NCBI GenBank assembly: GCA_016801885.1
Contig: CM028901.1
Span: forward strand, 14,085,095 to 14,149,094
Source of the DNA: Toxotes chatareus
Lineage: Eukaryota > Chordata > Actinopteri > Toxotidae
Length of the DNA: 64,000 bases
Reading direction: 5' to 3'
The translations under genes and the position numbers were made by a program. The notes under the pieces are model-generated. The model did no database searches. It worked only from the letters and a program-made list of their open reading frames with translations, and was not told the origin of the DNA. The number at the start of each line of letters is the position of its first letter. Within the stretch, counting starts at the first letter, position 1. Shown here piece after piece: positions 1 through 11,348 of the stretch.

Positions 1-899
1 TCCCGGTTGATACAGCCCTGTGTCTCTTGAAGCAGATGCATTTATTAACCTTTAATAGTATTTTTTTCCCCCATTAACAGTCTTTAAACTGGATGCAAAA
101 TCATCCCAAGGCAAACCTAAATTGTGTATTTCACGAAACCTTACACCGTACACTAGAAATTAGGTGCAATAAGCAGTAAATTATTCATGGCTGCTTCACA
201 AGGAGAATGTTTTGTTTATCATTTCTATCACTGTTTTGTTTGTACTGCATGCTATACATGAAATTCTATGACTGATTACTTCAGAGGTACTGCGTTTCTC
301 ATTTGGCAATGACGGGTCTGCAGCGATTTGGAAGTTGCAGTCAAACACAAGTGAGCTTACACTGCCACCTGGTGGCCATTACATGCAGTGCTACAAAGCT
401 AATCACCTATTGTCTGGTTTTCTAATCTGTTTTAAGAGTCTGGAACGATTGCAACGCCTGCATCAGTATGCATAAACAGTCCCTACTGCACACCACAGTA
501 CAAAACAGAAGAGCAACTACATCTGGGAAAACATGTATATTATATTTCATGCATTCTTCAAATTACATTTATAGTTGTGACTTCTTAATGTGGGGTGGAC
601 CTGCAGGGACCTATACCTGGGGTATTTTAAAGAACTTGGCTTTAATAATCAGGTACACCTGGAGCATCCACCTTGTGGAGGAGCATCCACCTTGAGCTCT
701 ATCACAGCAATGAATCCTTGTGACTTAAGACCTCTTCTGCAGAGAACAAGACAAAAGAACCATTAACTACTAAGACTGTCTGATTAGTTGATTATGAGTT
801 GCTGGACATTACAAGTCACCCAAAGCTATTTCACTCACCTCTGCATCACTGACTAAAACATAAAAACACTTGTGTGTAATGTGAACAAGTAATAGTCCT
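1..899. other. Upstream flank of hdac1, no gene seen
   Basis: Non-coding flank. The short open frames here carry no recognisable domain and no paired splice sites. The only element I can point to is a strong CTCF-type motif near position 370, listed separately. Base composition is ordinary for fish intergenic DNA and no transposon is recognised. Confidence 0.5.
362..375 (-). promoter_or_regulatory. CTCF-consensus-like site
   Basis: Read on the minus strand the 14 bases are CCACCAGGTGGCAG. They match all positions of the degenerate CTCF core CCASYAGRKGGCRS. The site lies about 690 bases upstream of the hdac1 start codon. The match is seen directly; occupancy and an insulator role are inference. 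Confidence 0.4.
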
Positions 900-1052
900 G
901 TAGCTGCAGCCTCGGCGGTCCTCGGTTTGTAAAACCGGCACCTCCCAGTCGGGCGGTTGAGCATCTGTGATTGGTTGACAGGAGCTGAACGCGAGCTCCC
1001 CAGTGCAAGAGAGGAACCGGTGGGCACGAATCAGTGGGGTAATTGGTGTAAA
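900..1052 (+). promoter_or_regulatory. hdac1: hdac1 proximal promoter and 5' UTR
   Basis: The 150 bases before the hdac1 start codon are locally rich in CpG (for example around 913-960 and 988-996), unlike the surrounding A/T-rich DNA. An inverted CCAAT box (GATTGG, 969-974) lies about 80 bases upstream of the ATG. No TATA box is evident. This fits a TATA-less, NF-Y-dependent housekeeping promoter; the exact start of transcription cannot be read from the sequence. Confidence 0.5.
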
Positions 1053-4000
1053 ATGGCGCTGTCTCAAGGAACAAAGAAAAAAGTTTGCTATTACTATGAT
1101 GGTAAATATCCAGCATGTGCACCTCAGTTTCTTTAATGTTTGTAGTGGCCTCGAAGGCGTGTAAATGTTCAGGAAATTTTACTCGGCATTTGTTTTTTTA
1201 AAGTGCCGTGCGACCGAGCTAGCTAGCCGGTGTACCGAGCTAACGTTAGCTTGTTCGACTGGCTAAGTAGCCTGTTTTAGCTACATGGTATGCGTAGCTA
1301 GCTGTAGATAGCTTGAAACTGCACACAGGATATCTTCGGGTGTTCATCTTGCGCTCACGTTATCCAACGACCCAACCAATTTCCTTAATTTTCTGAAGCA
1401 TTTTGTTGGATTGTGAACTGTGCATCTGAGCTAATTTGATCACTCTGGGTTCACAAACGAACCATCAAGCTATCCGGCGCTAATCACATCAGTGTTCCCC
1501 CAACTTGCTAACAACTTCCAAGAAGTGGGGGACCGGTGCACCGGCTGCCGGTTACACTGCTTAGCGAAATGTCTTCGTGTGAATAATTCTTTGGACTTCA
1601 GTTATACTTAATTTCACGTCTGTGATGTGCACTGATACTTTTAAGAAAACGCCACATGTTCAGGTGTGGGAATCACAAGTAGGAAGATGTATCTGCATCA
1701 GCGCACGATTCCTACTGTTTATATTTTCAGATATACAGCATGGGTCAGGTAGCATGTGTTAAAGCTAGAGTCCAGAATAAAAAAGTATATTCTTGTATTT
1801 ATTTATTTCACAGTTTTTAATATCTCATATCTGCGTTCACAGTGAGAGTAGGAATAACAGGTGAACAGGCTGTGAAGTCCCAACAAAAAGGGCTTGGTGG
1901 ATTGGATGTAGGCCAAGTTGAGGGCTTGTTCATTTTGATTCATTAATTTAAGGTATAAAACATTTACAGAACACTGGGACATATTTTTGAATGGACTTTA
2001 GCTTAAGTTCTCTCAACATGAGACAAAATACATCAAGGCTGTGGGTTTTGAGACATGTTTAATGTATATTTGTCTCTACAATCTTTTCTTTCCAAGGTGA
2101 TGTGGGGAACTACTACTATGGCCAGGGCCATCCCATGAAACCCCACAGGATCCGCATGACACACAACCTCCTCCTTAATTATGGGCTTTACAGGAAAATG
2201 GAGATCTACGTGAGTTATACCACTCCACACAAACCTCAGACAATTTTAGATGCACAAGTTTCACTGTGGCTTTTCAGTCATTAATCATGTGAAATTGCAC
2301 CATATTCTGTAAAGCAAAAGGATGTTCAAAATCTGCTGTATTATGATTGGTTTGCTTAACCACTGTATTAGAGCATTTAGGCAACAAAAGGTGTCTGTGG
2401 GGCATGTACCAGCTGACAGTATCTTTTGACAGAGGTTTCCAATTTGGCGCTTCATATCACACAAACATCTGTTCTATTCAAGGAAGTGTGTGTTGTTTAG
2501 TTAACAAAACACTGCAGTACTGAGTCATACGTGTGAAAATACATGACTCCTTGACTCTCAACATTTTAGATCAGTGCATTTCTTCTCATTGCTAACTAGG
2601 ATTATAGTTTCCTTATCTTGAATAACCAGTTCTTAAAATGTAAGGTGAGACATAGGCAGTCATATTTTCATTAGCTAATGTTAACAAAGAATATGTTCAC
2701 AGTAGGTCATGTGTGCCTTTAGAGACTAAAGTTGGTTTAGCAGCGTTAGGGAAAAGTCTTACTGCAAGATTTTGGCAATAATGAATTCAATGCGAGATAA
2801 TAGCAGAAAGCTTGGTGAAAAGAAATGTTCTAATAGTGTTTCATTATAACTGACTGTTTGAGAAGTAGCAGAGTAATAGAGAAATTAGCCGCAGTAGCTC
2901 ATGCATTAAAAGTTATGAGGCAGTTTTTGCAGAACATAAATTCAGAGGTGTGAATTACACCCAGATATTTTAGCTATTGACTGACAGTGTGATTTTTCAA
3001 CTATGTTCATATTTCATTGGCTGCGACAGATATAAAAAATAACTCCGACATTTGATATGGTATATCACTTGGTATATGGTATTAGAATATTTGGTTAACA
3101 CAAGTTGGTGAATATAGACTTATTGATCCAAAACTGACCCTTTTGGAAAAACCCACCTATTACTGACAAATGGAGAAGTGTCAACCCCCACTTTCTTTCT
3201 CATTACCTTTCTGTGTGTTTTCAGAGACCACACAAAGCCAGTGGTGAAGAGATGACAAAATACCACAGTGACGACTACATTAAGTTCCTGAGGTCCATCC
3301 GACCAGACAACATGTCTGAGTACAGCAAACAGATGCAGAGATGTGAGTGTCTGTTTTTCTTCCAACGCACGCTGAAGTATCCTCACTGTCCACACACGTT
3401 GAGTCTTTCTGTCTTGTTCTTTTCCTCACAGTCAACGTTGGAGAGGATTGTCCAGTGTTTGATGGTCTGTTTGAGTTTTGTCAGCTGTCAACAGGTGGCT
3501 CTGTCGGTACGTTATTCCAATCACACTTATGATAATCATTCTGATACAACATCTTCATACAGGAGTGCTTTACGCTACGTAATGTACAGGGCTGGTGGCT
3601 TCACGATCACGTCTTAGACTGAGTTAAACAGGAATGATAGAGAGTATGTTCACACAGCACTGTCTAGAGGGCGCTCAGTAAAACTGTAGTAGATTACAAA
3701 ACGTTTATATTAAAATCGGAGGATTAAAAGCAGACAAATGGACGCATTGCAGTCTAGACTCGGTTAAAACAATCTCCACCATGAGTTCATTAAAAAAAAG
3801 CCAGTTACCTCAGTTGGATCTACACACCAGAAACAGTTGAACTAACATTGTATTTTTCCTCTGTTCATTCCTTCATTCATAGCTGGAGCAGTGAAGCTGA
3901 ACAAGCAGCAGACAGATATCGCCATCAACTGGGCCGGCGGACTCCACCATGCCAAGAAGTCTGAAGCCTCTGGTTTCTGCTACGTCAATGATATCGTCCT

Positions 4001-6150
4001 GGCCATCCTTGAGTTGCTCAAGTAAGCCGTCCTGGTTTTTGTTTTTTTGTTTTTTTTTGGTTCATTTGGAACACAAAAGGAATCAGGCATTTTTGAAATG
4101 GATTAGCTGGATTACTTCTATACCTGCCATGGAGCTTTATGTCTGACACACACAAATCAAACAATTCTTCTTTCCATGCCAAACACCAGATTGCTGCTTT
4201 CATAATTTTCTTTCTTTCTTTATGCCTTTTTAAAGGTGATAATAAGAGCCTTGCTTTTATTGTCCCTCTCACTTTCCATCCATCAGCATCATATTTTCAG
4301 TCTGTCTGAGCTTTTGACCTGTTTGATTTGCATGAGCAAACGTTTATTTATCACATTGTGGCTGGTGTTGTGTCCAGTTATGTCGTAGAACTTGAATCCA
4401 TCTTAACTTCTGTCATTAATTAAACCCACTGCTCTGTCTAGGTATCACCAGAGGGTGTTATACATAGACATTGACATCCACCACGGTGATGGAGTGGAGG
4501 AGGCCTTCTACACCACAGACAGGGTCATGACTGTCTCCTTCCACAAGTATGGGGAGTACTTCCCTGGCACTGGAGACCTGAGAGTGAGTTGTTTGTTATT
4601 AAGTTTTCTCCTATAAACTGGTTGTCATTACTTGTGCACATGTGGGCAGTGATTCAGTGATGTGTCCAATCTGTGCAGGACATTGGAGCTGGAAAGGGAA
4701 AGTACTATGCAGTAAACTACCCACTAAGAGATGGCATTGATGACGAGTCCTACGAAGCCATCTTCAAACCGGTGAGTCTGTTTTTATTAAATTTTATGTA
4801 ACCACCACAATCAGACTCTTTCTCTGAGCAGGAGTTTTTAATGTGTGTCTGTGTGTCTGTGTGTGTGTTTTAGATCATGGCTAAAGTCATGGAGATGTAC
4901 CAGCCAAGTGCTGTGGTACTCCAGTGTGGTGCTGATTCTCTCTCTGGAGACAGACTGGGCTGCTTCAACCTCACCATCAAAGGTATTAACACACCCCCTC
5001 CAAAAAAAAAAAAAAAAACTCAGAAATGCTTTAATAGTATTGGGAATTTAACATGAACACTCGTTGACTCTTATAGGCCACGCTAAATGTGTTGAGTACA
5101 TCAAAAGTTTCAACCTGCCGCTGCTGATGCTGGGCGGTGGTGGCTACACCATCCGGAACGTGGCCCGTTGCTGGACCTATGAAACGGCCGTCGCCTTGGA
5201 CTGCTCCATCCCCAACGAGCTGCCCTACAATGATTACTTTGAGTACTTCGGACCAGACTTCAAGCTGCACATCAGCCCGTCCAACATGACCAACCAGAAC
5301 ACCAACGAGTACCTGGAGAAGATCAAACAGCGTCTGTTTGAAAACCTCCGCATGCTGCCTCACGCTCCTGGCGTCCAGATGCAGGCAATCCCCGAGGATG
5401 CCCCCCATCCAGACAGCGGAGACGAGGACGAGGAGGACCCCGACAAACGTGTCTCTAGTAAGAGAAATTGAAATCTCTTAAACTTGGGTCAGAGGAAAGA
5501 TGGGAGGACACTATAGCCTGTGAACTCAGCCTGTTGTGTTTTGTGTTTTCAGTCCGGGCCCATGACAAGAGGATAGCTTGTGAGGAGGAGTTCTCTGACT
5601 CTGAGGACGAGGCTGAGGGGCAGGGAGGAGGCCGCAGGAACGCAGCCAACCACAAGAAGGCTAAACGAGTGAAGAAGGAGGAAGAGAAGGAAGGAGAAGA
5701 AAAGAAAGGTAAGACTTGTTCAGAAAACCTGGCATTTGTAGATGAACTAATACTTATTATTACTGTTGTTGCTATTGTTAATCTGTCCTGTTGCTTTGCT
5801 TCTTAGAAGTGAAAGAGGAGGAGAAGGAGGAAGAGAAGATGGACACATCAGGGTAAGAGAACAATTTCACATTCTGATTGTCTCAGAATATGAACATTTT
5901 AAAATCCAGCTGTCAGTGTGATAATTCAGTTTTTCATTTTTAATAGAAAAAAGTAAAATCATGCCATATATGTTTTATGCCATATTGGGTATGGATTGAT
6001 GAGGAGAAAAATGAATGGATTTTAGCTTAAGGCTGCAACATAAAGTGTGAAAAAACTGAAGGGATCTGAATATTTGCTGAACCCAGTATTTTTAGTGCTT
6101 AAAGTTCTTGTCTGTGTTTCAGACCAAAAGAAGAGGTGAAGACAACTTGA
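1053..6150 (+). CDS. hdac1: Histone deacetylase 1 (12 coding exons)
   Basis: Class I zinc-dependent lysine deacetylase, catalytic subunit of the nuclear Sin3, NuRD and CoREST corepressor complexes. Coding exons: 1053-1101, 2097-2209, 3225-3342, 3432-3506, 3883-4021, 4442-4583, 4679-4771, 4874-4982, 5077-5457, 5553-5708, 5807-5852, 6123-6150. All have GT-AG borders and the phases join to 482 residues plus TGA, the same length as human HDAC1. Visible are the start MALSQGTKKKVCYYYDG, the catalytic His pair H140/H141 in NWAGGLHHAKKSE, the zinc-binding segment DIDIHHGDGVEEAF, and the LGGGGYTIRNVARCW loop with the transition-state Tyr. The C-terminal tail is acidic then Lys-rich (SGDEDEEDPDKR, EEEFSDSEDEAEG) and ends KEEVKTT, with the casein-kinase-type serines of HDAC1. 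HDAC2 is the alternative; the tail and the neighbouring genes favour hdac1. Exon 9 is 381 bases and encodes the end of the deacetylase fold plus the hinge. Confidence 0.96.
1205..1320 (+). repeat. GCTAA/TTAGC motif cluster in hdac1 intron 1
   Basis: Roughly 100 bases, starting about 110 bases after the exon 1 donor, are packed with GCTAGC, GCTAAC, GTTAGC and TAGCTA words. Similar clusters lie near the 5' ends of the other three genes in the window. They look like degenerate short inverted or tandem motifs rather than a known transposon. Function unknown. Confidence 0.5.
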
Positions 6151-6515
6151 GGTCTGGCAAAGAATGAAAGTAATGGTTGTACTGTTGTCCTCAAGCCCCA
6201 TTGTTTCCTATACTCTCCTCCTGTGATGACAGGACCTTCTTGTATTCCTGTTTTATTATGTGTTCCTACGGGCAAACTTGGTTCACACTGTGTTACTTTG
6301 TTTTTGAGGCCTTTGTTTTTAAGCTCAGCGAAGTACCAGTTGTGTGGGTGTTGACCACAGAGTTTCCATAGCCACATCAGAGTATTTGATCAATGATAAA
6401 AACATTAGTTTCTGATCAAAAATCTGCACCCAGTTGTTCTGTGTGCTGAGAGTTAACCCCACCCACCTGGAGCTCCATGTTATGTAAAATAAACGCCTTG
6501 AATCATTTCCAGCTG
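6151..6515 (+). other. hdac1: hdac1 3' UTR (proximal form)
   Basis: The last hdac1 exon continues past the TGA at 6148-6150 to a canonical AATAAA at 6488-6493, followed by a TG-rich stretch (around 6513-6530) suited to cleavage. This gives a 3' UTR of about 360 bases. Open frames inside it have no homology that I recognise. Confidence 0.7.
6488..6493 (+). terminator. hdac1: hdac1 proximal poly(A) signal AATAAA
   Basis: Canonical hexamer 340 bases after the stop codon, with T/G-rich sequence just downstream. Confidence 0.7.
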
Positions 6516-7127
6516 TTGTGTGAACCAGGTCTGCTTTAATGTGAAGAAAACCACCCAGGGCTGTTCACTGTTCCTATCATGTCAGTTCAGATTTAACATG
6601 TTTGTGGGGCCCATGCTAAAATACCTGCAGAGACTTATAGAGATTTATAAGTCTAGTGCTCACATGCAAAAAGGCTTGTTTGTTAGTTTTTAAACATCTG
6701 CTTATGATACTGATAGAATAACCAGCAGCTGACAGACTGATGTTTGGCTCGCTGTGTTAATTTATTAGTGAATGCATGTTTAGAATGATCTTGCCTTTAG
6801 CATGTACATACTACGCTCCCTTTGCCAAGACAGTCTCTGCTCAGTAAGTTATTTTAAATCACGAATACACAGTCTGTCCCTTTAGCCCGTCTTCATATGA
6901 ATATCTGGTCAATGTTTTTCCTTTTTCTTCCTGAATTGTTGTGTATGTTAATGTGTGAATGGATGCGAACCTCTTCAGTGGGTAATGCTGCGAAGTGAGT
7001 GACCTGTTATAGATATTTTGTACCATTATACATAAAGGTGGAGTGAGCTGGTAAACGGCCCTCCACATGTGGTTGTTTGGAGTTCTATCCTTGTGAAATG
7101 TGCATTATCATAACTTTGTTATAAGAA

Positions 7128-7133
7128 AATAAA
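7128..7133 (+). terminator. hdac1: Possible distal hdac1 poly(A) signal
   Basis: A second AATAAA about 980 bases after the stop codon could give a longer hdac1 transcript. The stretch 6516-7127 has no other gene. The convergent eif3i transcript probably ends near 7450, so the two genes would be separated by only about 300 bases. Confidence 0.4.
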
Positions 7134-7469
7134 GAAAACTGATTGACATTTTTCTTACAGTTACAGAGATCACACAGACACAACTTGAATAAGTCATTTT
7201 ATGGAGATTCGTGGTGGAATGGCTTACAACAGTGTTAATAGCTCAAATTCTACTAAATTGTAGAATTGGATTAAATAAACTTCAGGAATCGGGGAGTGTG
7301 GCTTAAAGTCCAGTCACGATAGCTTTGCAGATCCTGGGTACAAAAACTGAACTTTTATGCTTCAGAGCCCACAGAGACAGTTTCCAAGTGATATTACAAA
7401 AATTACTTAAAAAAAACACCACACCCGTATCACTGAGATGCAGTCAGAAACAGTCACCTCTTGTGACCC

Positions 7470-7475
7470 TTTATT
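7470..7475 (-). terminator. eif3i: eif3i poly(A) signal
   Basis: TTTATT on the plus strand reads AATAAA on the minus strand, about 95 bases after the eif3i stop codon. It gives a short 3' UTR, typical of abundant translation-factor mRNAs. Confidence 0.65.
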
Positions 7476-7570
7476 TGAAGTAATCTGTGACTCTAGTCCA
7501 TTACTCCCTCTTCCTGACTGGACTGAGTGTGATGGTAAGATGAAGCTGTGGGGTTGAGGAGCCTCACTGT

Positions 7571-10281
7571 TTATGCCTCCAGCTCAAAGTCGAAGTACTG
7601 TGGGTCAAAGTAATGAATCCTTACGTATCCGTCTTCTCCTCCGCTGCTGTAACTGTAGAGAAGAACCACAGTGACGTTAGCACAGTGACAACACACAAAG
7701 CAGTTTTGATCAGAGTTTTTGTTTTTCCTCTTACCTTTTGCCATCAGGGTGGAATGCCACACAGTTGATGGGGCCAAAATGCCCTTTGACCCTGCCAAAC
7801 TCCTCTTCATAGGCCGCATGGAAGAACCTGGGAATAGAAAAGAGGGTTACCACTTTAACACAAGTCATGTCATCTCACATTTATTTTCCCATGAGATAAT
7901 ATTAAGTGTTCTTACAGGTGAAACACCTCAAACCACCACACTGTGCCCAGTATAGTGGAAACAAAACAAAGCAACTGATGTGCAGCTTTAGTTTAGTCTA
8001 AAGTGGAGAGGAGGTTATTCTTGACCCTTTACAGCATTTGACCTCACCTGGCCTCAAACTTGCCGATCCTGGTGGATGTAGTGGTGACCTCCATGGCTTC
8101 CTGTCCACCTCCCATCACCACCTGCATCACACACCATACACAAGTGTCAAAGGTCAGTCAAAAGATGAGAAACAATTTTTTTTGTAGTGAATTTCTATGA
8201 CAATAGCGCCAAATGAACTTCGTAGTTTGATACATATTATACTGTGAGAGTTTTCTCTTACATGCTCCATAATGGGGGAGATGGCAGCAGAGTTGACAGG
8301 TCTCTCTGTCTTGAAAGTCTTGATGTGATCCAGAGAAGTGGAGTCAAACAGCTGAGAGGAAACAGAAGACACCCAACACTCAGTGACAACGTACGATATC
8401 AAACAGGTCAATACATTGTTACTGGATTTAACCAGAGACTGGTCATATTAGGTGTAAACACTAAATCAAAAAGTAACTGAAACTGACATAATGACTCTAA
8501 CCGAGCTAATTTTAGTCATATCAATTTGTTTGATAATTTTTTATTTTCACACAGGCTGCCTTCTACCCTTCAAGTACCACAAATAATCTAGCCTTAACAC
8601 AGAACCTGTCAGAGTTTGCTGTCTGGATTCAGCTTGTAAGCTTTACACTGCTGCACCAAACAGCAGTAAAGAATGTAATTAACCATATGTGTCTGGTCTA
8701 ACACGGACAGACAAAATGACTCATGTTGGAACTGGAGCTAGTACACAAAAAAAAAACATGATACAGGAAATCTTTTACTAACAAGGTTTCCTGACATTAT
8801 TACCTTTTATCCTTTAAGAGCAACTCTGAGCGACAGCAGTAACAATTTATGAGCCAGTTACTCCAATCAGTGTGATAATGGATGTGTCAAAAGACCTAGA
8901 GAGTAGACAGGGGCCTTACCTTAGCAGTGTTGTCCTTTGAGGCAGTGATGAACATAGTGAGATCCACTGATGGCTGGATGTCATTGATCTGCTTGGTGTG
9001 CTCCTTGACCTTCTTCAGCACCTCTCCAGACTGTCATCAAATCACACAGTCATCAGGACACACAAGTAGAAACTAAACTTCAAAGTAGTTTTCTAATTAC
9101 TGAGATATAGTTATACACATCTGCAGGCAAATATTTCCAATTCTAGGCCATTTATTAGTTTGGTCCCCATAACCATAAACAAAGTCTGTGACACATGAAC
9201 AGATTTTTACATTCCCATGCGTTCCCAGTACCTTGGCGCTGAACTGGTTGATCTCTCCGTTCTCATGACCGGCAATGACAAACTCTCCCAGAGGCCCCCA
9301 CACAGCACTGGTGATCTTGTGGTCACTGCAAGGTATCGTCTGGTAAGGCTGGTTGTCGTCTGCAGAGACAGGGAAAGAGATTGATTCATTCTCCTCAGTC
9401 ATACCACTGGGAGGAGCTGTATATATGTACCCTTAGAGTCAAAAACTTTTTGCTAAAATAATTAAAGTGACTTGAGGGGAAAATTCAGTCTATATGCAGT
9501 GTGTGGTATGTACCAATTTGCTGTGGATCCCTCAGGTCGAAGAAGTTCAGGAAGCACTGGTAACCCATCTGTTTGTCTGTGGAGAACATGATGATGTTGC
9601 CGCTGAAGTCGAAGCCGCATGTTCTGACAGCAGAGTTGGTGTGGAGCAGGGCCAGCTGTTTGCCTGTGTAGCAGAGAGGGAAAGAGGCACAAGGGTTTTA
9701 TAGATGTATGATCACAAACTACAACAGAAACAGGAGAATTTGCACTTTCTGACACTCAAACTGTGACTTGTTTTTACCTACCGGTCTCACAGTCCCACAG
9801 TCGACAGCTGTTGTCTGCTGATCCCGTCAATACGTTTTTCGTGTCCCCTGAGAGACGACATGTTAAGGAACCCCACATGTATGACATCAGCCGGCATAGC
9901 AACATACACAGTATCATTGGAGTATAAGATCTTACATTATACTGTATGTTTGTGGTAAAACAACATAGAGAAGCGTATTTCTTGAAAAGGATACAGTCAC
10001 AGTCAACACACCACACAGCTCCTGTGTGTCCATTATAGGTCCCGAGCCTCTCGCCATTGACAGAGTACCACACGTTGGCTACCTGTGGTGAGAAACATTG
10101 CAGCAGATATACCAAATTAGTTACCACACAAACTTGCATGGTGAATAGTCATGTGAGTCAGTACATATGTTAATAACTATCAGCTCACGGTGTCTTTAGC
10201 TACAGAGAACAGCAGATCTCCTTCTCTGTTGTACTTGATTTGAGTGATGGACCTCTCATGGCCCTGGAGTAGGATGGGTTT
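7571..10281 (-). CDS. eif3i: eIF3 subunit I, WD40 protein (coding exons 2-11)
   Basis: WD40 beta-propeller subunit of translation initiation factor 3 (TRIP-1), which binds eIF3b in the peripheral module of the cytosolic eIF3 complex. Exons in reading order on the minus strand: 10281-10189, 10082-9995, 9847-9782, 9663-9514, 9359-9232, 9030-8920, 8351-8262, 8121-8048, 7827-7735, 7652-7571, all with GT-AG borders. They encode 324 residues; with an initiator Met from an upstream exon the protein is 325 aa, as in human. Recognisable stretches are KPILLQGHERSITQIKYNRE at the start, NVWYSVNGERLGTY, the blade motif GSADNSCRLWD, ITSAVWGPLGE, TASKDNTAKLFD and the end SSGGEDGYVRIHYFDPQYFD. Seven blades are expected for the family. 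No frame breaks are seen. The gene is convergent with hdac1. Confidence 0.95.
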
Positions 10282-10505
10282 CTGTGGGGAAGAATGGACA
10301 TCAACATCTGGGCAGTCTTACAAATTACAAAAAAAAGCTTTAACGTTTATTAGCAGGGTAACATAACGGGGCAGTGTCTGTACTGACAAAGTAGTCATTA
10401 GTGTTATGTTTGCTGGTTTATTATTTTTTCATATAAAACTTTAATTCTGCCCTGCTCTACCAGCTGTTAAAGGCCGGTGAACCATCGTGCATCACCTACA
10501 TCATT

Positions 10506-10612
10506 CAGCTAACATTAGCTAGCTAACATTTATGTTAGCGTTGGCTCATTTTAAAGCTAAGCTAATGTTAGCCAAAGGCAGGTATGCTAGCTAAGCTGGA
10601 GCTAACAGCTAC
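10506..10612 (-). repeat. GCTAA/TTAGC motif cluster near eif3i 5' end
   Basis: About ten GCTAA, TTAGC or GCTAGC words in about 100 bases. By analogy with the other three genes in the window, this suggests that eif3i exon 1 and its promoter lie on the higher-coordinate side nearby. Confidence 0.45.
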
Positions 10613-11161
10613 TCAGCAAATTTATATATGTTTATTATATAAATATACCTTTATTTATTTACTCCACATAAAAAATAAATTATTAAAAATACAAAAAACA
10701 ACTATTTACAATTAAACTTTTAACAATAATATTAAACTTTCAGCTTTTTTCAGCTATTAAACAAGTTTAAAGTGAAACAACAGGTTGTTTGTGGAGCCTG
10801 CTCTACATGAAATTCTTTTCTTGCAGACTCTACCCTCTACCTTTGTATTATCAATATAATTGAAATGGTTCCATATTTTGTTTTTTTTCCTGGTGTCACT
10901 CATTTTCTTAACTATACCTTTCTAATGTGTCAATGTTGTCTTTTCTTGTATCAAGTAGCCAAGCATTTTCTGTGTACCCCAGCCTCATCTGTGCCGTGTG
11001 AATGTTTTTTTTTTCAAGGCTGGGGAAATAGTTTGTAAAAGAAATCGATTGAGTCTAAACTCATAAACAGTTACACAAGCACACCCATTGCCCTGTTCTT
11101 CAACTACACCCTCTTTAACCACGTACACATAAACCTCTTTACCAACAAAGCTCAACACATA

Positions 11162-11164
11162 CCA
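11162..11164 (-). CDS. eif3i: Candidate eif3i start codon (exon 1)
   Basis: Exon 2 opens directly with Lys2, so the initiator ATG must end its own exon immediately before a donor. On the minus strand an ATG here is followed at once by GTATGTG, a good donor. A weaker alternative is ATG at 11187-11189 followed by GTACTG. Neither has a strong Kozak context or CpG-rich promoter, so the placement is tentative. Confidence 0.2.
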
Positions 11165-11320
11165 TGATATAATCTGTATTTGCACCAGTACCATTGGTGT
11201 GTATTTGTAGAGCACATCTCATGAATGTACCAACGCCATTTCAATGTTTCACAACACAAAATGTAAGTGAAGATTATGTAGGGTTACAATCAGCCATGCC
11301 AAATAACAAACATGGTTTTC

Positions 11321-11348
11321 TATTATTATTATTATTATTATTATTATT
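11321..11348. repeat. (TAT)n microsatellite
   Basis: Nine uninterrupted TAT units between eif3i and the large tandem array. Confidence 0.9.

Noticed and set aside
1053..6150. Calling the deacetylase gene hdac2
   Set aside because: The C-terminal tail (KEEVKTT end) and the eif3i-txlna-kpna6 neighbourhood fit hdac1.
10441..10500. eif3i start codon at the ATGs near 10480-10500
   Set aside because: The ATGs are followed by an in-frame TAG or by a weak GTTCAC donor, so they cannot join exon 2 convincingly.
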